From: Pararge aegeria
Lineage: Eukaryota; Arthropoda; Insecta; Lepidoptera; Nymphalidae
Direction of reading: 5' to 3'
NCBI RefSeq assembly: GCF_905163445.1
Contig: NC_053185.1
Coordinates: forward strand, 11,798,001 to 11,862,000
DNA length: 64,000 nucleotides
The position numbers and the translations under genes were made by a program. Positions 35,600-47,739 of this stretch are shown here, one piece after another. The first letter of the stretch is position 1, and every line of letters begins with the position of its first letter. The notes under the pieces are model-generated. The model saw only the letters and a program-made list of their open reading frames with translations. It did no database searches and had not been told where the DNA came from.

Positions 35600-35810
35600 A
35601 TGCTACTACGACTAATTCACTTTTCAAACAAAATCAAAATGGTTCATACTCGTACGTTCGGAAAATACGGTGCCACAGAAATACACACACACACACACAA
35701 GCACATCTACAAACGCGTGCACATACACAACCACACACACGCACAGAAACAAAAACACGTTAAACTTATAACACACCGTCGTTTTTGCCTCAGGGGCTAA
35801 TAAAGTATTA
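35600..35810 (+). repeat. CA-rich dispersed repeat, paralogue of 26690-26905
   Basis: It carries actaattcacttttcaaaca, a gttcggaaaatacggtgcca box, a broken (AC)n tract at 35683-35755 and acaccgtcgtttttgcctca. It is read in the opposite orientation to the 26690 copy. Confidence 0.65.
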
Positions 35811-37974
35811 TTTATAATATATGCAAATTTTGAGGGATATCTATGTAGTACAATAGGCCATCTGCTAACGTTAGAATAAAATATGAGCTTATAAAACGTA
35901 CGGGCATACTCGATCGCGGTTTCGCGGTTTACATATTTCATTGAGTTTCTCTCGGGAAATACAAAATACTTACTGGTTTCTTTTACCGAATACTAAACAG
36001 GGCCAGGAAGACAAAACAAATTGTTTAGATATTAAGGTTTTTTTTTATATTAATAATCTGTATGTTTTTAATTCTGTGTATCAATAATCATTGTTTTAAC
36101 AAGGCAACCTTTATAAAACGTACCTATATATACATAAATGAGGTTTAACTCATATGCTTGATCTATCTTGATATATAGTTTATACTAGAAGGAGCCAGCA
36201 ATTTCGCCTGCGTAAAATTTCTAATATGCCGTAAGATAAAATGAAAAAAATCCGCGATGCCTATTTCGGAGCCAGAAAGCAAGTTTAAAAGGAAAGAAAT
36301 GTTAAAATACCAATATTTACGCTTACAACTTGAAAAAATAAGCACTCTTATTGTATTTAGCCCCGGATTGGATTGAATATGACTGTGTTGCGCGTACTTC
36401 TTTGTTGTTTAAGCCAAAACACCAATTTTCGTAGAAATAACATGAAAAACTCTGACTTAAGATGGAAAATATGTTGAAAAATTACATGCAATTTTATTCC
36501 CTATTTCGCCCGTTTGGGGTAGAATTAAAAAAAAGTCCTTTACAACTTGCACTAAAACTAATCTCTCAAAATGTATACGTTCAACCATTTAGACTGTAGG
36601 TTGTCTATCTGGCAGTCAGTCAGAGCAAAACCTTTTATAGTTATAGAGCAAAGATTAACAAGTAAGTATATTATAAAATAAGCATTTCCTTGTGATACAT
36701 ATTTACTTGCCCTCTAGTATTTAGATTAGTCCTTTATTATAGATAAATCGATTTTATTAAGGACAGATGTATAGCATTACCGTCTATATATAATGGAGGA
36801 AATAGAATCTCACTATGGCAGAGCCTTCCTTATTTCGATAATCCGTCATTTTAATGGATGAGGCAGTAGTGTATTTGGATGGTTATCAATCTTGTAATAA
36901 AAATATATCTTTAGATTTCAGATTATTCTGATCGACAAGGAGGTATGGAACAAGATGGATTGTCTATTAACGTAGAAATTGGTTTCTATCACCTTTCGGG
37001 GATCTAGCCTCTAAATGTGTATAAAGACAATAGCATACTATACTTTCTTGATAAAAATAAAAAGTATGAGTCGTGGTTTTTGACAAATAACTAGTAGCTA
37101 CTTTGTACAATATATTCAGTAGTAATTTATTTAAAGTTTATCATTTTAGATGCGTAATTTACGGATGTACTAATGGGACAAGAATTGTCGGAGATTTTCC
37201 GACCTGTTTTGAAACCCATTCAGGGCGCTTTGTCATTATGCATGACATTCGCTTAGTGTGTTTCGTGCCACGTCATTTACACTTCTAATAAGCAATTAAT
37301 TGATAATGATATTTAAATAAATCGTATGACTTGAAAATTAACTAAGTTTCTATCATTTCTACCCCAAGGACTTCGCTAATGGAAAATATCCATTGGAAAA
37401 GCTACCGGAAAAGTGGCTTGAAATTATTTCTTTTTACTAAAAACATATTCAATGTTACAACTAACATAATAATAATTTTGCAATTTATAAGGGCAGCACT
37501 GAGGGCCTGAAAAAGAAGCACAGAACACGCAATGCGTTTTCCGACCAACTGCAAGTTTTTTTTTTACCACTACGAAGAACAACTTCCGTTACACATCCTA
37601 CAATGCCACATTAAATTAATAGCGTATATGAACCCGAATGGAAATCGCATCAGATACGAAACAGCACTTATCAGGAAAATTATATGTATTACAAAAAAAC
37701 ACAAATAACCGAAACAACTTTTAAATATTTAAATTGAATGTAAGACCGAATTCGCCTACAAAACAGTTATGAGTATGAACTTTGAACAAGGAAACGTTAC
37801 TAAATCTTTCTTATTTATTTTAAGAAAATCATTGTAAAAGCAAAATTTTCGTGAATTCTTTGTCACATTAGGGTTTTCTTACAGTTCTTTATTGTTAGTG
37901 ATGATGCAATCCTCGATTGACGCGCCCGGGAAAAATATATTTCGTAGTCTGTCGCTCAGTTCATGATTTTTCTA
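35811..37974. other. Gene-free stretch, nothing firm
   Basis: Possible family D fragment near 36186-36215 (gaaggagccagcaatttcgc). No exon could be supported. Confidence 0.4.
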
Positions 37975-37979
37975 AGCTA

Positions 37980-38150
37980 ATAGCCTACAATCCACTTGCT
38001 TCAACGGTGAAGGAAAACATCGCGAAACCTCAGTCTCTCTATAATGTTCTCAAAGGCGTGTGGAGACTACACCCTAAACCCTTCTCATGTGTGGGAGACC
38101 TGGGCCCTGCAGTGGACCGGTAAAGTGTTGATACGATGATTTTGATGAGA
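37980..38150 (+). repeat. SINE B 3' half
   Basis: ccacttgcttcaacggtgaa, ggaaaacatcgcgaaacctc, ataatgttctcaaaggcgtg, cccttctcatgtgtgggaga and cctgcagtggaccggtaaag identify the family. Confidence 0.8.
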
Positions 38151-38154
38151 AGTA

Positions 38155-38225
38155 AACCCTTGACTGCAATGTCACCTGTTAGTGAAGTTGCACTCAAAGA
38201 TAGTAGCGGACTAACCTACTAAACT
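38155..38225 (-). repeat. SINE C tail fragment
   Basis: cccttgactgcaatgtcacc, then tgttagtgaagttgcactca and gatagtagcggactaaccta, is the complement of the family tail. Confidence 0.65.
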
Positions 38226-38529
38226 AATGATTTAGTATCAAGAAATTGTAATATTGTCATTTTCAACAATGAGAAATATTAAAAAAAAAGTTTTGTTAAC
38301 CACTTTTCCACGTTATTTTAGGGAATATAAGTTATATTTATATTTTAAGTGTTTACTTTTTGTTTCAACCTTAATTTTATTTTATTTATACTTTGTGTCT
38401 AATTTAATTCCAAGTTTTGTACACATAATTTGGGCTTAAGCTTCAAAGAAAACTTGTTATTTTTTATATTTAGATTTACCTGTTTTGTGTACCTAATAAC
38501 AATAAACAATAAAACTTTTCGGGGTGTGG

Positions 38530-38590
38530 CATATAAATTGTCTAAACCCATAGGTTTCGACACTACCTATGGGTTTAGACAATTTATATG
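38530..38590. repeat. Perfect hairpin, 25-bp arms, 11-nt loop
   Basis: Arm 38530-38554 (CATATAAATTGTCTAAACCC and onward) is the exact complement of 38566-38590. The loop is TTTCGACACTA. Confidence 0.96.
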
Positions 38591-38663
38591 GCAACCAATG
38601 AATATATATTAAAATTTATGCTAGCCCTAGTAGGTTTCAACGATTTGACCTTCGGGTACGATG

Positions 38664-38741
38664 TCGCTATAAATTCTCAAATTGCCCCCGCCGGGGATCG
38701 AACCCGGGATCGCCCACTTAAAACCGCAACGCTCACTGGAA
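38664..38741 (-). repeat. SINE C tRNA-like head fragment
   Basis: Complement of the head: aattctcaaattgcccccgc, cggggatcgaacccgggatc, gcccactt, caacgctcac. The B-box-like GGTTCGATCCC is well kept. Confidence 0.7.
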
Positions 38742-39012
38742 TGACGGCCGACTGGCGCAGTGGGCAGCGACCCTGCTTTCTGAGTCCAAGGCCGTGGGTT
38801 TGATTCCCACAACTGGAAAATGTTTGTGTGATGAGCATTAAGTGTTTTTCAGTGTCTGGGTGTTTATATGTATTTTCTAAGTATTTATGTATATATAATT
38901 CATAAAAATATTCATCAGTCATCAGTACCCATAACACAAGCTACGCTTACTTTGAAGCTAGGTGGCGATGTGTGTATTGTCGTAGTATATTTATTTATTT
39001 ATTTATTTATAA
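38742..39012 (+). repeat. SINE A copy, full length
   Basis: Head GACGGCCGACTGGCGCAGTG; B box GTGGGTTTGATTCCCAC; then aaaatgtttgtgtgatgagc, cagtgtctgggtgtttatat, cccataacacaagctacgct and a (TTTA)n tail. Confidence 0.9.
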
Positions 39013-39320
39013 GGTCGTCACAATGATGATACATATAGTAATGTCTCCTACAACATGTATGAAGTAAACTTTTATATTTGTTTGATTTTCTTGGTCATAT
39101 TACACTTATTAGTGGGGATAAGAAATGTTAGAGATAAAATATTTTTTCAGCAAATGCGAGGCTTGCGTGTGTGCTGCTATTACTTCCGCATTATACCTAA
39201 CCTTGTTAGATAGGGTAAGGCCGATGAAGATTGTTACGGGTAGGGTAGTGGTAGGCATATACGAGTATATTTGACCCCAGCCTTGATTTTCACCTTGAGC
39301 TAACATCCGTTTTATGTGTT
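39013..39320. other. Short gap between two SINE A copies
   Basis: Nothing recognised between the head-to-tail SINE A copies. Confidence 0.4.
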
Positions 39321-39600
39321 TGACGGCCCATTGGCGCAGTTTGCAGCGACTGCTTTCTGAGTCAAAGGCCGTGGGTTCGATTCCCACGACTGGAAAATGT
39401 TTGTGTGATGAACATGAATGTTTTTCAGTGTCTGGGTGTTTATCTGTTTATTATAAGTATTTTGTGTATATTATTAATAAAAATATTCATCAGTCATCGT
39501 AGTACCCATAACACAAGCTACGCTTACTTTGGGGTTTAATAGCGAAGTGTGTATTGTCGTAGTATATTTATTTATTTCTATTTATATTTATTTATGTGGT
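39321..39600 (+). repeat. SINE A copy, full length
   Basis: Head GACGGCCCATTGGCGCAGTT; B box GTGGGTTCGATTCCCAC matches the Pol III consensus; then tgtttgtgtgatgaacatga, cataacacaagctacgctta and a TATTTATTTA tail. Confidence 0.9.
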
Positions 39601-40451
39601 TTATAGAGTTTATAAATCATACGCATATTTTATCCATTCAACAATAATTGCATTTGCGAGTGTACAAAACAATCAATTTTACATTTGTAAACGATATGTA
39701 CCTAAACTATATTAAAGGTAACATAATAACTGAATATGGCCGACTAAAATACTAAGTAAGCGAATGTAGTGTGGCGACAAATCTGAAAAACTAACATCAT
39801 TAGTTACCAAATAAAACGTAAGTGGGCACATGAATATGTATGGTCTAGCCTTACATAACCTAACTTTACAAATTCATAGTAGCATGAGGAGACTGCACTT
39901 ATTTATCGCTTTGGATTTGGTAGTCTCTCATTTTGTCTCTTTGGTATTTCTGTTCGCCCTCATCTGTAGTCCAGTATGTCGTTAGGGTTGCCCAAATTTT
40001 TTTTTATTTGGTCCATATTAAACTACATATACTAAGATAGGTGCAAAATACTAAACTAAAGCTAAATATAAATAAATACTGAGATAGGTGCAAGTGCTTC
40101 TGTTGTGCGGGGCAAATATAAAACACAAGGTACATGGAAACAGGTGAGAGTTATATATTTGGTGATAGATCTTCCAACGTCCCAACCGTTTCCGTGTTCG
40201 AGTTACTAAATAGGGGCCATCTGATATGGGCGGGTTGTAGTTCGAATTCAAGCCACTCCAAAAATATTGAAAGATTTACAGTTATCAAAAATAGGTAGGT
40301 ATCTATAAATTCCAGACACTGGTGCTACGAAAGTGTTTACAAATGTACAAATCAATAAATAATAGATATTACTGTATCAGCAGTTATCAGCTTAAAATTC
40401 TATCTTAAACCCGTTTATATAATTTATCCAGTTCTTGACTTACTAAAACTG
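39601..40451. other. Gene-free stretch, nothing recognised
   Basis: AT-rich; a partial tandem of gagataggtgca/aaatactaa near 40033-40100. Confidence 0.4.
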
Positions 40452-40500
40452 TTGGGCTAGATAGCGATGTGTATTGTCGTAACATATTTATATTTATTCA
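40452..40500 (+). repeat. SINE A 3' fragment
   Basis: GGGCTAGATAGCGATGTGTA, then TTGTCGTAACATATTTATAT, matches only the family's 3' end. Confidence 0.65.
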
Positions 40501-40547
40501 TATATATTTTACTGTTGATAAATATATAACACTGACATTATAAAATT

Positions 40548-40920
40548 TATCTATATATATAAAAGAGGATGTTTGTATATATGTCATCGATAAACTCAGA
40601 AACTATTTGACCGATCATTATGAAAATTGGTATGCTTATGTATTTTTTCACGGAGAAGGTTTATATTCTATGCCCATTGATGTAACTCCCCACCAGGCGG
40701 CGCTGTCAAGTATCGACTTCCGCCCCGTTCAACCGATTGTCATAAAAATTGGTATGACCATGTATTTTTCCACGGAGAAAACGAACATGCTATGTCCATT
40801 GATGTAACTCCCCACCAGGCGGCGCTGTCAAGTATCGACTTCCGCCCCGTTCAACCGATTGTCATAAAAATTGGTATGACCATGTATTTTTCCACGGAGA
40901 ATGTAAATATGATATATATA
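40548..40920 (+). repeat. Dispersed repeat with internal 122-bp tandem duplication
   Basis: TGTAACTCCCCACCAGGCGG recurs at 40681 and 40803, followed by about 80 further identical bases through CACGGAGAA. A third, diverged unit (gaccgatcattatgaaaatt, ggtatgcttatg) precedes them. The start (tatatatataaaagaggatg, tttgtatatatgtc) is like other lepidopteran non-autonomous repeats. Confidence 0.8.
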
Positions 40921-41079
40921 GATTCTTGGAAGTGTTAGAAGTAATATAGGATACTTTTTATCCTTGGGAGATCATTACTTTGGGAGAGGGGATAAGTGTT
41001 TGACGATTTAACATCATAACTCCGACAAATTAGAACCGATTTAAATAATTATTTTTGTACTATATACAGGTATATGCAC

Positions 41080-41480
41080 TCCCAATAAGCATACGACAGT
41101 CAAGGTCACTAGACATATTCAAAAATGCTGTTAAAGCCCATTATCTTGAACAATAAAGACGACAGTGATTAACTCTTACTCATATTTAAGTATGTTTTAG
41201 TATATATTAGTTTATTATTTTTTATATTTATTATTATTAATATTTTATGTGTGTAATCTTGATAAGTATTAGTGTGTAATTGTTCGTAAGTATGTATATA
41301 ATAATAATACACCCCACCAATCGGTTTCCCTTGGTTTTCCTAATCCTAAGGTTGCCTGGAAGAGATCGCTACTAAGCGATAAGGCCGCCCTTTGTATCCT
41401 ACTTTTTAAGTTTATTTTTGTTGTGTCCATTGTTTTTTTTTTACTATTTGTGGTTTACAAATAAAGTGTATAAATAAATA
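41080..41480 (+). mobile_element. LINE 3' end (Jockey/CR1-like), plus strand
   Basis: It contains atatgcactcccaataagca, ggttgcctggaagagatcgc, tactaagcgataaggccgcc and tttgta..tcc, and ends aaataaagtgtataaataaa. This is the same 3' UTR block as at 19440-19510 read in the other orientation. The sequence upstream (cattcaaaaatgctgtta-like) is the tail of the ORF, too short to call. Confidence 0.75.
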
Positions 41481-41574
41481 AATAAATATATGTGTTTAAT
41501 TGTGTGCCCAAACTGTGGTTGGAGATAGACGACAGAACTCCTCAGCGGACAGCAGCAATTTAATGCCACATCAA

Positions 41575-41612
41575 AAAACAAACGCAGACGAAGTCGCGGG
41601 CAACAGCTAGTA
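41575..41612 (-). repeat. Family D terminus
   Basis: Complement reads attactagctgttgcccgcg, then acttcgtctgcgt. Confidence 0.6.
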
Positions 41613-43310
41613 ATGTGTAAAACTTATTACAACTCAGTTTGAAGAAAGCTGGTCAAGGTCATACATGGTCGAGGAATTCAAGCCGTTCAGATAATGGATA
41701 TGCTTTTTGGTTGAATTAGGTAGGAAGGTACCTAATGACATTATCTCAAAAAATCTTCAAAATAGTCCCCATCATAGAAGTGATATATGAAAACACTAAG
41801 GGAACAGACGTGTCTACGAAGCTACAACGTTTCCAACTTGTTAGTTAGTTTGGAATTGTCAACATGTCAAAGTGCCTGATTTTGAATCAAATCAAGTGGA
41901 AGGACTTGATATTGAGTTGTCCCGGCTCAGATATGTGAGCAACACTCCAGAGGCTGAACTTGTGTTTTGTATTCAGATCCTATCCTGAGGCGCAAAGTAT
42001 CTTTAAGCTCTGTTGAGCACATCCAATTATTCAACCGCCGAGAATTAATTTGAAACCTATAACAATATTGCAATTTTAGTAACAATAAATAAAACACCTA
42101 TAATATTATATAATAGATCTTTTTTGTCTGGGCTGTCATTCAATACAGTATTAAAAGTTGAGACCACGAGATTAAAAGTCGAAGAATGCCAGCAATTATT
42201 TTTCTATCACAATCTAAGAAGAAATTTACAATGATTCTCTACCCAAACGGTTATTTTCACCACCTTCGAACAAGTGACGGACAGCCTACACGTAAGTTTC
42301 GTCGCTATCATACATCGCTAAATACAAGTGAAAAAAACTAAATTTGTGTAAAAGCTATGCGGCATTTATACCAGTGGTGAAACAGGCCCTTAGATTTGTA
42401 CGCTCATAATCGAAGGTTAGTTTAGACTATTAATACTCTGCAACGTAACAGTAAAATAGAATTTATGTATGGAGTTTTAAGGCTCAAATTTTTCCACATT
42501 TCTAGAGCAAGTGCTATTGGAAAAAAAAACAAGATTACAGACTCGGAAGCTAGTACCACTAGGTCAGTTTTACTTTGACGATACAGTGATTTCGATACTC
42601 TGGTTCAACTCCATGATTGCGAGCATGCAAATTGCTAAACGTTCTGATTGGCTGACTCTTTTTTCGCTATTGGCTACAAAGCAATTTGATTGGTCTTGAG
42701 TATAAATTCAGCAATTATCTAAAATATCTATCTAGATAATCACAAATTCTGTAATCGATCCACATATGTGAGTTACAAAGATTCTTTGCTAATGGTTTAT
42801 ATGTCACGTATTGTTACGTAAGAATAAGAGGCGAGGCGGTCAAGAAAAAGTCAATACAACTTCTTAAGACCGTATTAGACAACAATAAGAATGAATGAGA
42901 ATCGCCTCTTTCCTAATCTGTTTGGATAAAGTAATGTGATTGTATATCCACTGGTATTCGTTATAGATATGTAATCGTACTTACTTAGAAACGTATTATG
43001 TTCTTGGACGAATATAATTGGAACTGAAGACTATGTTATATAGTATACCGAAACAGTAACTGTATATCAACAACGTGTAAGGAAAACCGAAATTATACCT
43101 TACAGGCTTATCTGTGAAACCGAAAACCTTACAATTTTTTAGTAAGCCACTGCCATAGTTTTTAGGGTTGTCATAAGTAAACACTTAGAATGTTTTGAAA
43201 TCGTTTGTATGGAATAATAAATTTGCTTCTTTTTTTTTTAATATTTTTACAGGGTGAAGAATATAATTTAAATTACCTACTCGTAACTTTATTTCAATTT
43301 CCATAGAAAA
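41613..43310. other. Gene-free stretch, nothing recognised
   Basis: No supported exon or element boundary. Confidence 0.4.
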
Positions 43311-43329
43311 ATAAATGTACCGCTGACTG

Positions 43330-44230
43330 AAAACTACTCGTATTACTCGTCTAACATAAAAAGGTGGAAGTTTGTATATCAGTGTGTAAGCTTTACTCCT
43401 TCATGCTACTGAACCAATAAGACTGAAATTTGGAGCGAAGATAGATAGTATCCTGATTAACACAAGGTAAGTTTTATCTGGAAAAATTCATGGTTTTCGC
43501 ACCATTTGTGAAAAACTGAATTTCACGTCGAGGAGCTAAAAACTACAGCTATAGTTTTCCATTAGCTTAGATTAGATTGGATTTATTGCTGCTCCCCGCG
43601 GTTGCATAAAATCAATCTACGTTAATACTTCTTCTGTAAAAATCCTCCACAATTATTAATAAAACCCTTCACACTTAGAATACACACCTACTTTCTGGGC
43701 AGATTAAAATATCTTCGCAGGCGTGATGAACAACACCAGTATTTATTTTGCTTCTATTCTGGTACACACGGCTCAAACAGACAATATTTTATTTAAAAAT
43801 AAAGCTCAACATCCCATCCCATATCGTTACTTTGCTAAAAGATATTTAAAACGCTTACAGAGTTATTAATTGTTTAGAACTGGTTCGAACAAGAAACTTT
43901 AGGCATAGTATATACCGACCTAGTGATCATACGATCACTGGAATAACGAAAATACTAATATTATAATTAATGTGATACTCTGTGTCTGTTTAATAAGTTT
44001 GTTAATTTGTTACTTACATAAGCTCGTCTCAACTGCACCAATCTTGATAAATTTCAAAAAGGATAATGCTCGGATCCTAATAATATAGAATACTTTAGCC
44101 AGGACAAATACCAAGGACCGTACCAATCGGGATATAACAAAACTTTGTTGTTACGACCTAGCGGCAAAACTAATTTTGACAAAATATTGCAGTTTGAGGG
44201 CAGATATAATACTAGATACTTTTACCCTAT
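43330..44230. repeat. Degraded dispersed repeats (family D-like phrases)
   Basis: Phrases such as actgaaatttggagcgaaga and tgcaccaatcttgataaatt are typical of the interior of lepidopteran non-autonomous repeats. No ends are visible. Confidence 0.4.
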
Positions 44231-44255
44231 TTCATTTATTTACACTACAAGTTAG

Positions 44256-44610
44256 CTGACTTGACTGCAATCTCACCATGTTGTTAGCAATAATGCAGCC
44301 TAAAGTAATACCTTTAAAGAAGTTTTAAACAAGCAATTAAGATGTACAGTCGAACTGTACAGACAAAATATCGTACGTTTATGGACTTTCAATATTTTAT
44401 GCATACAGCATATTGTTCTTAGCACCTAACTATTTATCTGTACAGTTCGGCAGTTAAAGGCGTGCAAAAATGGTAAACTAACCTGTTAGGTTAAGGTAGT
44501 TATATTAAAACCCTAATCGATTTCTAATCGACATCGTGCCGGACGATTCTGTCTGTGGTAACTAGCCGCGTCTGAAGTCATATCCGATAAAAAATAAACG
44601 GATCCCGCGG
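44256..44610 (-). repeat. SINE C copy, interrupted
   Basis: A tail block (cttgactgcaatctcaccat, then aataatgcagcctaaag) at 44256-44310 and a body block (aactaacctgttaggttaag, ccctaatcgatttctaatcg, acatcgtgcc) at 44465-44610 are split by about 150 bp. That insert carries an inverted pair CGAACTGTACAGA / TCTGTACAGTTCG. Confidence 0.65.
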
Positions 44611-45381
44611 TATTAGAATTATATCCGAAACGAATGCGAACTAAGTCACATGTAACAGCTACTATACTCTACAGTATTGAAAAACAAAAGCAGACTGCTC
44701 ACGGAAGAACGGAAGAATATCTTTTCAGAATCTACACAATGAGCCCAACATGATAACCAAAAATATATGGTGGACCCTTCGTAGGTAAACGAAACTGCGT
44801 ACAAAAACAATAAACCAAGAAAATTCATTTATTTTCCTGTGTATTTTTTTTACTAGAAGCTTATTATGCAATAGCAATCATATTTGTTTTCCATGCGTAT
44901 TTTTAACCCATTATACGGAAAGTCGAGTTAAAAAAATATAGGAAATATAACCTTAATATAAGTCCTTAACTTCGAAGTCCTAGATTTTTAATGTTGATAG
45001 AAAGAAGGAGCCATGGGATATGGGGCTACAGGGAGAGTCATTCACAAGCCAGTTGAGTTTTACAACTAGATAATAAAAATAAAAAAAACTATAAAACTAT
45101 ATTAAATGGGGAATGCTAGCAGTAATATTATTTTGAAATCCGGGTTAGGTAATTTGTAGTAAATAGTAAATGTGTTTGAAAAATCGGAGTACCTACCATC
45201 GCGGAGTTAGGAAATTGGCGGTTTCCAGTATCCATCCCCATGGGCGTACCCAGCTTCTGGCCTGGGGGAAGGCAAGTCAGATTTGTTCGGGACAGATAGA
45301 CTACACCTACATGAAACAGTCGCAAATGTGTCAGCTTTATAGATAGTCTCAATCAATGACCTGAACATCTTGAGAGACGGT

Positions 45382-45567
45382 TCAAACACTGTCTAAGCGA
45401 CACTTCTTTGTATGGCTAAATAAGCCGATGCGCGAGCGACATTTACGGCCGCAAATATGGCAGTTGAACCCTTTTTGCGCAATCTGAAGATCCCGTGGTA
45501 TGCCTTCGTATCCTGTTCTGAGCAAGAACACCAAGCCAAGCTTCGTCACAAATACGGCATCCCTCAT
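45382..45567 (-). pseudogene. LINE ORF C-terminus with zinc knuckle, fragment
   Basis: The ~60-residue frame ends FNCHICGRKCRSRIGLFSHT, then KKCRLD, a C-x2-C...H...C finger. I recognise this as the C-terminal finger of some RTE/CR1-like LINE polyproteins (motif SRIGLFSH). The upstream reverse transcriptase is absent, so this is a non-functional remnant. Confidence 0.65.
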
Positions 45568-45585
45568 TAATGATTTCCGTTACAG

Positions 45586-45655
45586 TTTTATTATAAGCAT
45601 AGACTACCTATCCCTAATTAAGGATAGGGATAGGTAGTCTATACTTATAATAAAA
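45586..45655. repeat. Near-perfect hairpin, 30-bp arms, 10-nt loop
   Basis: Arms 45586-45615 and 45626-45655 differ at one base. The core is TAGACTACCTATCCCT. It sits at the 3' end of a minus-strand SINE A. The outer sequence CCGTTACAGTTTTATTATA (45578) also has its complement at 45925-45943. Confidence 0.93.
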
Positions 45656-45656
45656 T

Positions 45657-45921
45657 AAAAAAATATAAATAAATATACTACGACAATACACACATCGCCA
45701 TCTAGCCCCAAAGTAAGCGTAGCTTGTGTTATGAGTACTAAGATGACTGATGAATATTTTTATGAATAACATACATAAATACTTATATTATAAATATAAA
45801 CACCCAGACACTGAGAAACATTCCTGTCTATCACACAAACATTTGCCAGTTGTGGGAATCGAACCCACGGCCTTGGACACAGAAAGCAGGGTCGCTGCCC
45901 ACTGCGCCAATCGGCCGTCCA
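45657..45921 (-). repeat. SINE A copy, full length
   Basis: On the minus strand: GGACGGCCGATTGGCGCAGT, B box GTGGGTTCGATTCCCAC, tgtttgtgtgatagacagga, tgtctgggtgtttatattta, cataacacaagctacgctta and a TTTATTTATA tail. Confidence 0.9.
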
Positions 45922-45999
45922 ATATAATAAAACTGTAACGGGTCGAATTCTGTACATTGGAAATTTTTAAAGAGTATAGATACTATGTATGATCGATAC

Positions 46000-46320
46000 T
46001 GAAGCCAAAACTGTATTTATTGGCATTTTTTCATTTTTTTCCGTCTGTCTGTCTGTATCTTGGCCGCCATCAATTTTTTAAGAGAGTTCATACATTTTCC
46101 TGCGAGCTGTCCAGGAGGGTTCAGCTGCCCTTTCCCTACCGCCCCCTGGGTACGCCCATCTCCATCCCCTTACTATGAGAGCACGTTAGGCAGTCTCAGG
46201 TCTGGATCTTTAAGAAGGAGTAGCAATGTGGGTCTAAGCTCTAATTGAGTGTGTTGTGAGAGAGTAGGCGTGTTCCCAGCAGCACGCTAAGGATGAATAT
46301 GATGATGATGTAGAGTAGTA
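46000..46320. repeat. Possible LINE-derived segment
   Basis: The (GTCT)n at 46042-46053 and the GC-rich part ccctttccctaccgccccct, ctgggtacgcccatctccat with a terminal GATGATGATG look like the 3' portion of an RTE-type element. The call is weak. Confidence 0.35.
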
Positions 46321-46925
46321 GACTAATTGGTATTAAGTGCGGTAAAGCGGATGCACAATTAAGGCGGCAGGGTGACAGTGAATTTAATGGCATACTTATG
46401 TCTCTCGCAAATACCATCCGTCACGCTGGTAACAAGGGTTCGCTACATGACACGCTACTCCAAAGCTTTTCTTGTATTACACGTCAATATAAGACGCTTG
46501 ACATTTTCTTAACCCTCATCATTTTACACGAACTCTTGTTACGGCTTAAAGCATAATTTGAACAATAAAAATGCCTGAGATAAATTGCGTTCATTCGAGG
46601 AGGCTTTATTTCACTAACCTTCCTTGATCGCGCGGCAAGAGCTAACAAGATTTTTCAATATTGCAGTCAAAAGGAAGTGTAGCGTCGCGCTTCAAATTTA
46701 CTAAATAAATTTTAAATGAGATTTCCTTGGTCGCGGTATTATTTCCTCTAACTTGTCTCATATATAATTTATGGAGGGTTTGAAATTTCCTTTATTTTAT
46801 TTACCGCTTATTATTTTGTTTTCTTCAATGCCTTTGTATAAACCAAGGTCTGCGGCGGATGTGTTTGTTCATCGGATTGATGATGCCATTAGAAAGTTAC
46901 GGTAAGAATATTAAAATAAAGTTTT
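46321..46925. other. Gene-free stretch, nothing recognised
   Basis: No supported feature. Confidence 0.4.
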
Positions 46926-46929
46926 TTTT

Positions 46930-47232
46930 GGCGACCTCCCTGGCGCAACGGTGAGCACTTTGAATTTAAGTAGGAGATCCCGGTTCGCTTCTTAGCAGGG
47001 GCAATTTGAATATTTATAATTTCTGAATTTTCGCTGTCTGGTCTGGTGGGAGGCTTTGGTCGTGGCTCGTCTACCGACAAAGGCGTGCTGCTAAGTGATT
47101 TAGTGTTCCGGTGCGATGTCACGTAGAAACCGATAAGGGGTATACTCCCTAACAGGTTAGCCCGCTACCATCTTAGACTGCATCATCACTTACTAGGTGA
47201 GATTTCAGTCATGGGCTGACTTGTAGTGGAAA
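46930..47232 (+). repeat. SINE C copy, full length (reference copy)
   Basis: It has a tRNA-like head GCGACCTCCCTGGCGCAACG, then GTGAGC, and a degraded B box GATCCCGGTTCGCTTC. The body follows (gtctggtgggaggctttggt, cgtggctcgtctaccgacaa, agtgatttagtgttccggtg, acgtagaaaccgataagggg) and then the tail (taacaggttagcccgctacc, tgcatcatcacttactaggt, gagatttcagtcatgggctg). It is the best copy for defining the family. Confidence 0.85.
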
Positions 47233-47739
47233 AAGGAAAACTAAAAAAAAAAAGTTAAAATTAGGTACCTTACTTCTACTTCACACTGTTATTTTGTAAT
47301 GACTACAGTTCCGAAATATAACATGACATATTTTAGTGTTATTCCATTTGCACTTAGGTTAAAGTCAAAATCAAATATTTCTCCATTTAAATAGGTAGGT
47401 CCTAGGTCCGTATGCAGTAAGATTTGGTGATAACTAAATTCGTAAACTTAAAACTTCAGCTACAACGGTGGTAAAGAATTCCATAAATAAATCAGAGTTA
47501 CCCCTCAGACCCTCATTCCCTACTAGAAAACTCATAGGAGAAAGGAATAAGTAGGTAGTAGGTATTAGGTAGAGAACTGGTACTTAGAGATTCTTGACAA
47601 AATCTACTTTATAATTTTTGGCCAGACCTAACAGTCAAACTTAGGACCTCATGACCCGCAGAAACTAACACTAACCACAATACTAACGAGGCATCAATGA
47701 GATTCACATTAGCCCACATAAATAAATATATTCATATTA
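47233..47739. other. Gene-free stretch; right part is the host repeat of a TA element
   Basis: From about 47690, gcatcaatgagattcacatt to aatatattcatatta parallels 49974-50023. The TA element is therefore inserted into one copy of a duplicated sequence. Confidence 0.6.

Noticed and set aside
38742..39400. tRNA genes suggested by A- and B-box sequences (also at 4141, 15342, 45921, 46930)
   Set aside because: Each has a long conserved non-tRNA body and an A/T-rich repeat tail, and the same body recurs across the window. No acceptor stem or complete cloverleaf can be formed, so these are tRNA-derived SINEs.
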